A DNA stretch of 31,269 bases. It comes from an uncultured Collinsella sp. Its GTDB lineage: Bacteria > Actinomycetota > Coriobacteriia > Coriobacteriales > Coriobacteriaceae. Below, one piece after another: positions 31,237-31,269 of the stretch. The notes below the pieces were generated by a model, which worked only from the letters and a program-made list of their open reading frames with translations, was not told the DNA's origin and did not search any database. Position 1 is the first letter of the stretch. Every line of letters begins with the position of its first letter. A program made the position numbers and the translations under genes. Location: contig UQZM01000018.1 in NCBI GenBank assembly GCA_900545615.1, forward strand, positions 1 to 31,269, in the 5' to 3' direction.

Positions 31237-31269
31237 AGTTGCGGTGAAATACGGACTGTTTAAGGGCCT
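31237..31269. repeat. class C hairpin repeat, left part only (cut by window end)
   Basis: The 22 bases from 31237 match the left arm of the class C unit at 17120 at all but one position (GGTGAAAT instead of GGTGGAAT). The right arm would lie beyond the window. It begins 43 bases upstream of the CsoR-type gene start. Confidence 0.8.

Overview
The window is about 31 kb of high-GC bacterial chromosome. It codes densely on the + strand and has strong GGAGG-type ribosome sites. The gene content (two-gene transketolase, ftsEX, GltBD, an N-acetylmuramate operon, a rubredoxin/flavin reductase pair, VanZ-like and Nramp proteins) and the style of the intergenic repeats suggest a gut actinobacterium of the Coriobacteriia, most likely Collinsella or a close relative. 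That assignment is inference from memory of gene content; no database was searched.

Layout. 1-3226: a 38-bp perfect palindrome, a YitT-family membrane protein, then transketolase N- and C-terminal subunits closed by a strong terminator. 3227-5777: a large two-tier inverted repeat, then ftsE (with a long N-terminal extension) and ftsX. 5856-9570: RNase R, a serine recombinase with an inverted repeat before it, and a VanZ-like membrane protein. 9582-14109: a MurNAc salvage cluster (MurR/RpiR regulator, MurQ etherase, MurP-type PTS EIIBC, MupG-type 6-phospho-muramidase). 14202-17262: an ArsC/Spx-like protein, a three-unit hairpin array, a small minus-strand protein, tRNA-Gln and tRNA-Glu, a TPR protein overlapping smpB. 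17314-19614: flavin reductase, rubredoxin (47 aa), and a convergent Nramp transporter. 19978-26162: gltB and gltD. 26516-30243: a protein of unknown function, a probable PD-(D/E)XK (DUF559-like) protein bracketed by hairpin repeats, and an amidohydrolase. 30336-31194: minus-strand zinc-ribbon membrane protein and a CsoR-type repressor.

How the genes work together. The mur cluster is a complete import-and-cleave route: EIIBC brings in and phosphorylates MurNAc or muropeptide sugar, MupG-type hydrolase releases MurNAc-6P, and MurQ converts it to GlcNAc-6P plus D-lactate, under a SIS-domain regulator. GltB and GltD form NADPH glutamate synthase. FtsE and FtsX form the divisome ABC complex. RNase R and SmpB both belong to trans-translation and RNA quality control.

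The most unusual content is intergenic. At least three classes of hairpin repeat have fixed internal length. Class A has eight copies, each 57 nt arm to arm, with an 80-81 bp period where tandem. Class B has three copies, 46 nt, with a 62-bp period. Class C has one 67-nt copy plus the start of another at the window end. Paired changes in the arms argue for selection or copying as hairpins. Class A forms a four-unit array directly before, and one unit directly after, the putative nuclease gene at 27588-28658. That arrangement recalls REP elements and their RAYT transposases, but with an unrelated kind of protein, and is the best candidate here for an undescribed system.
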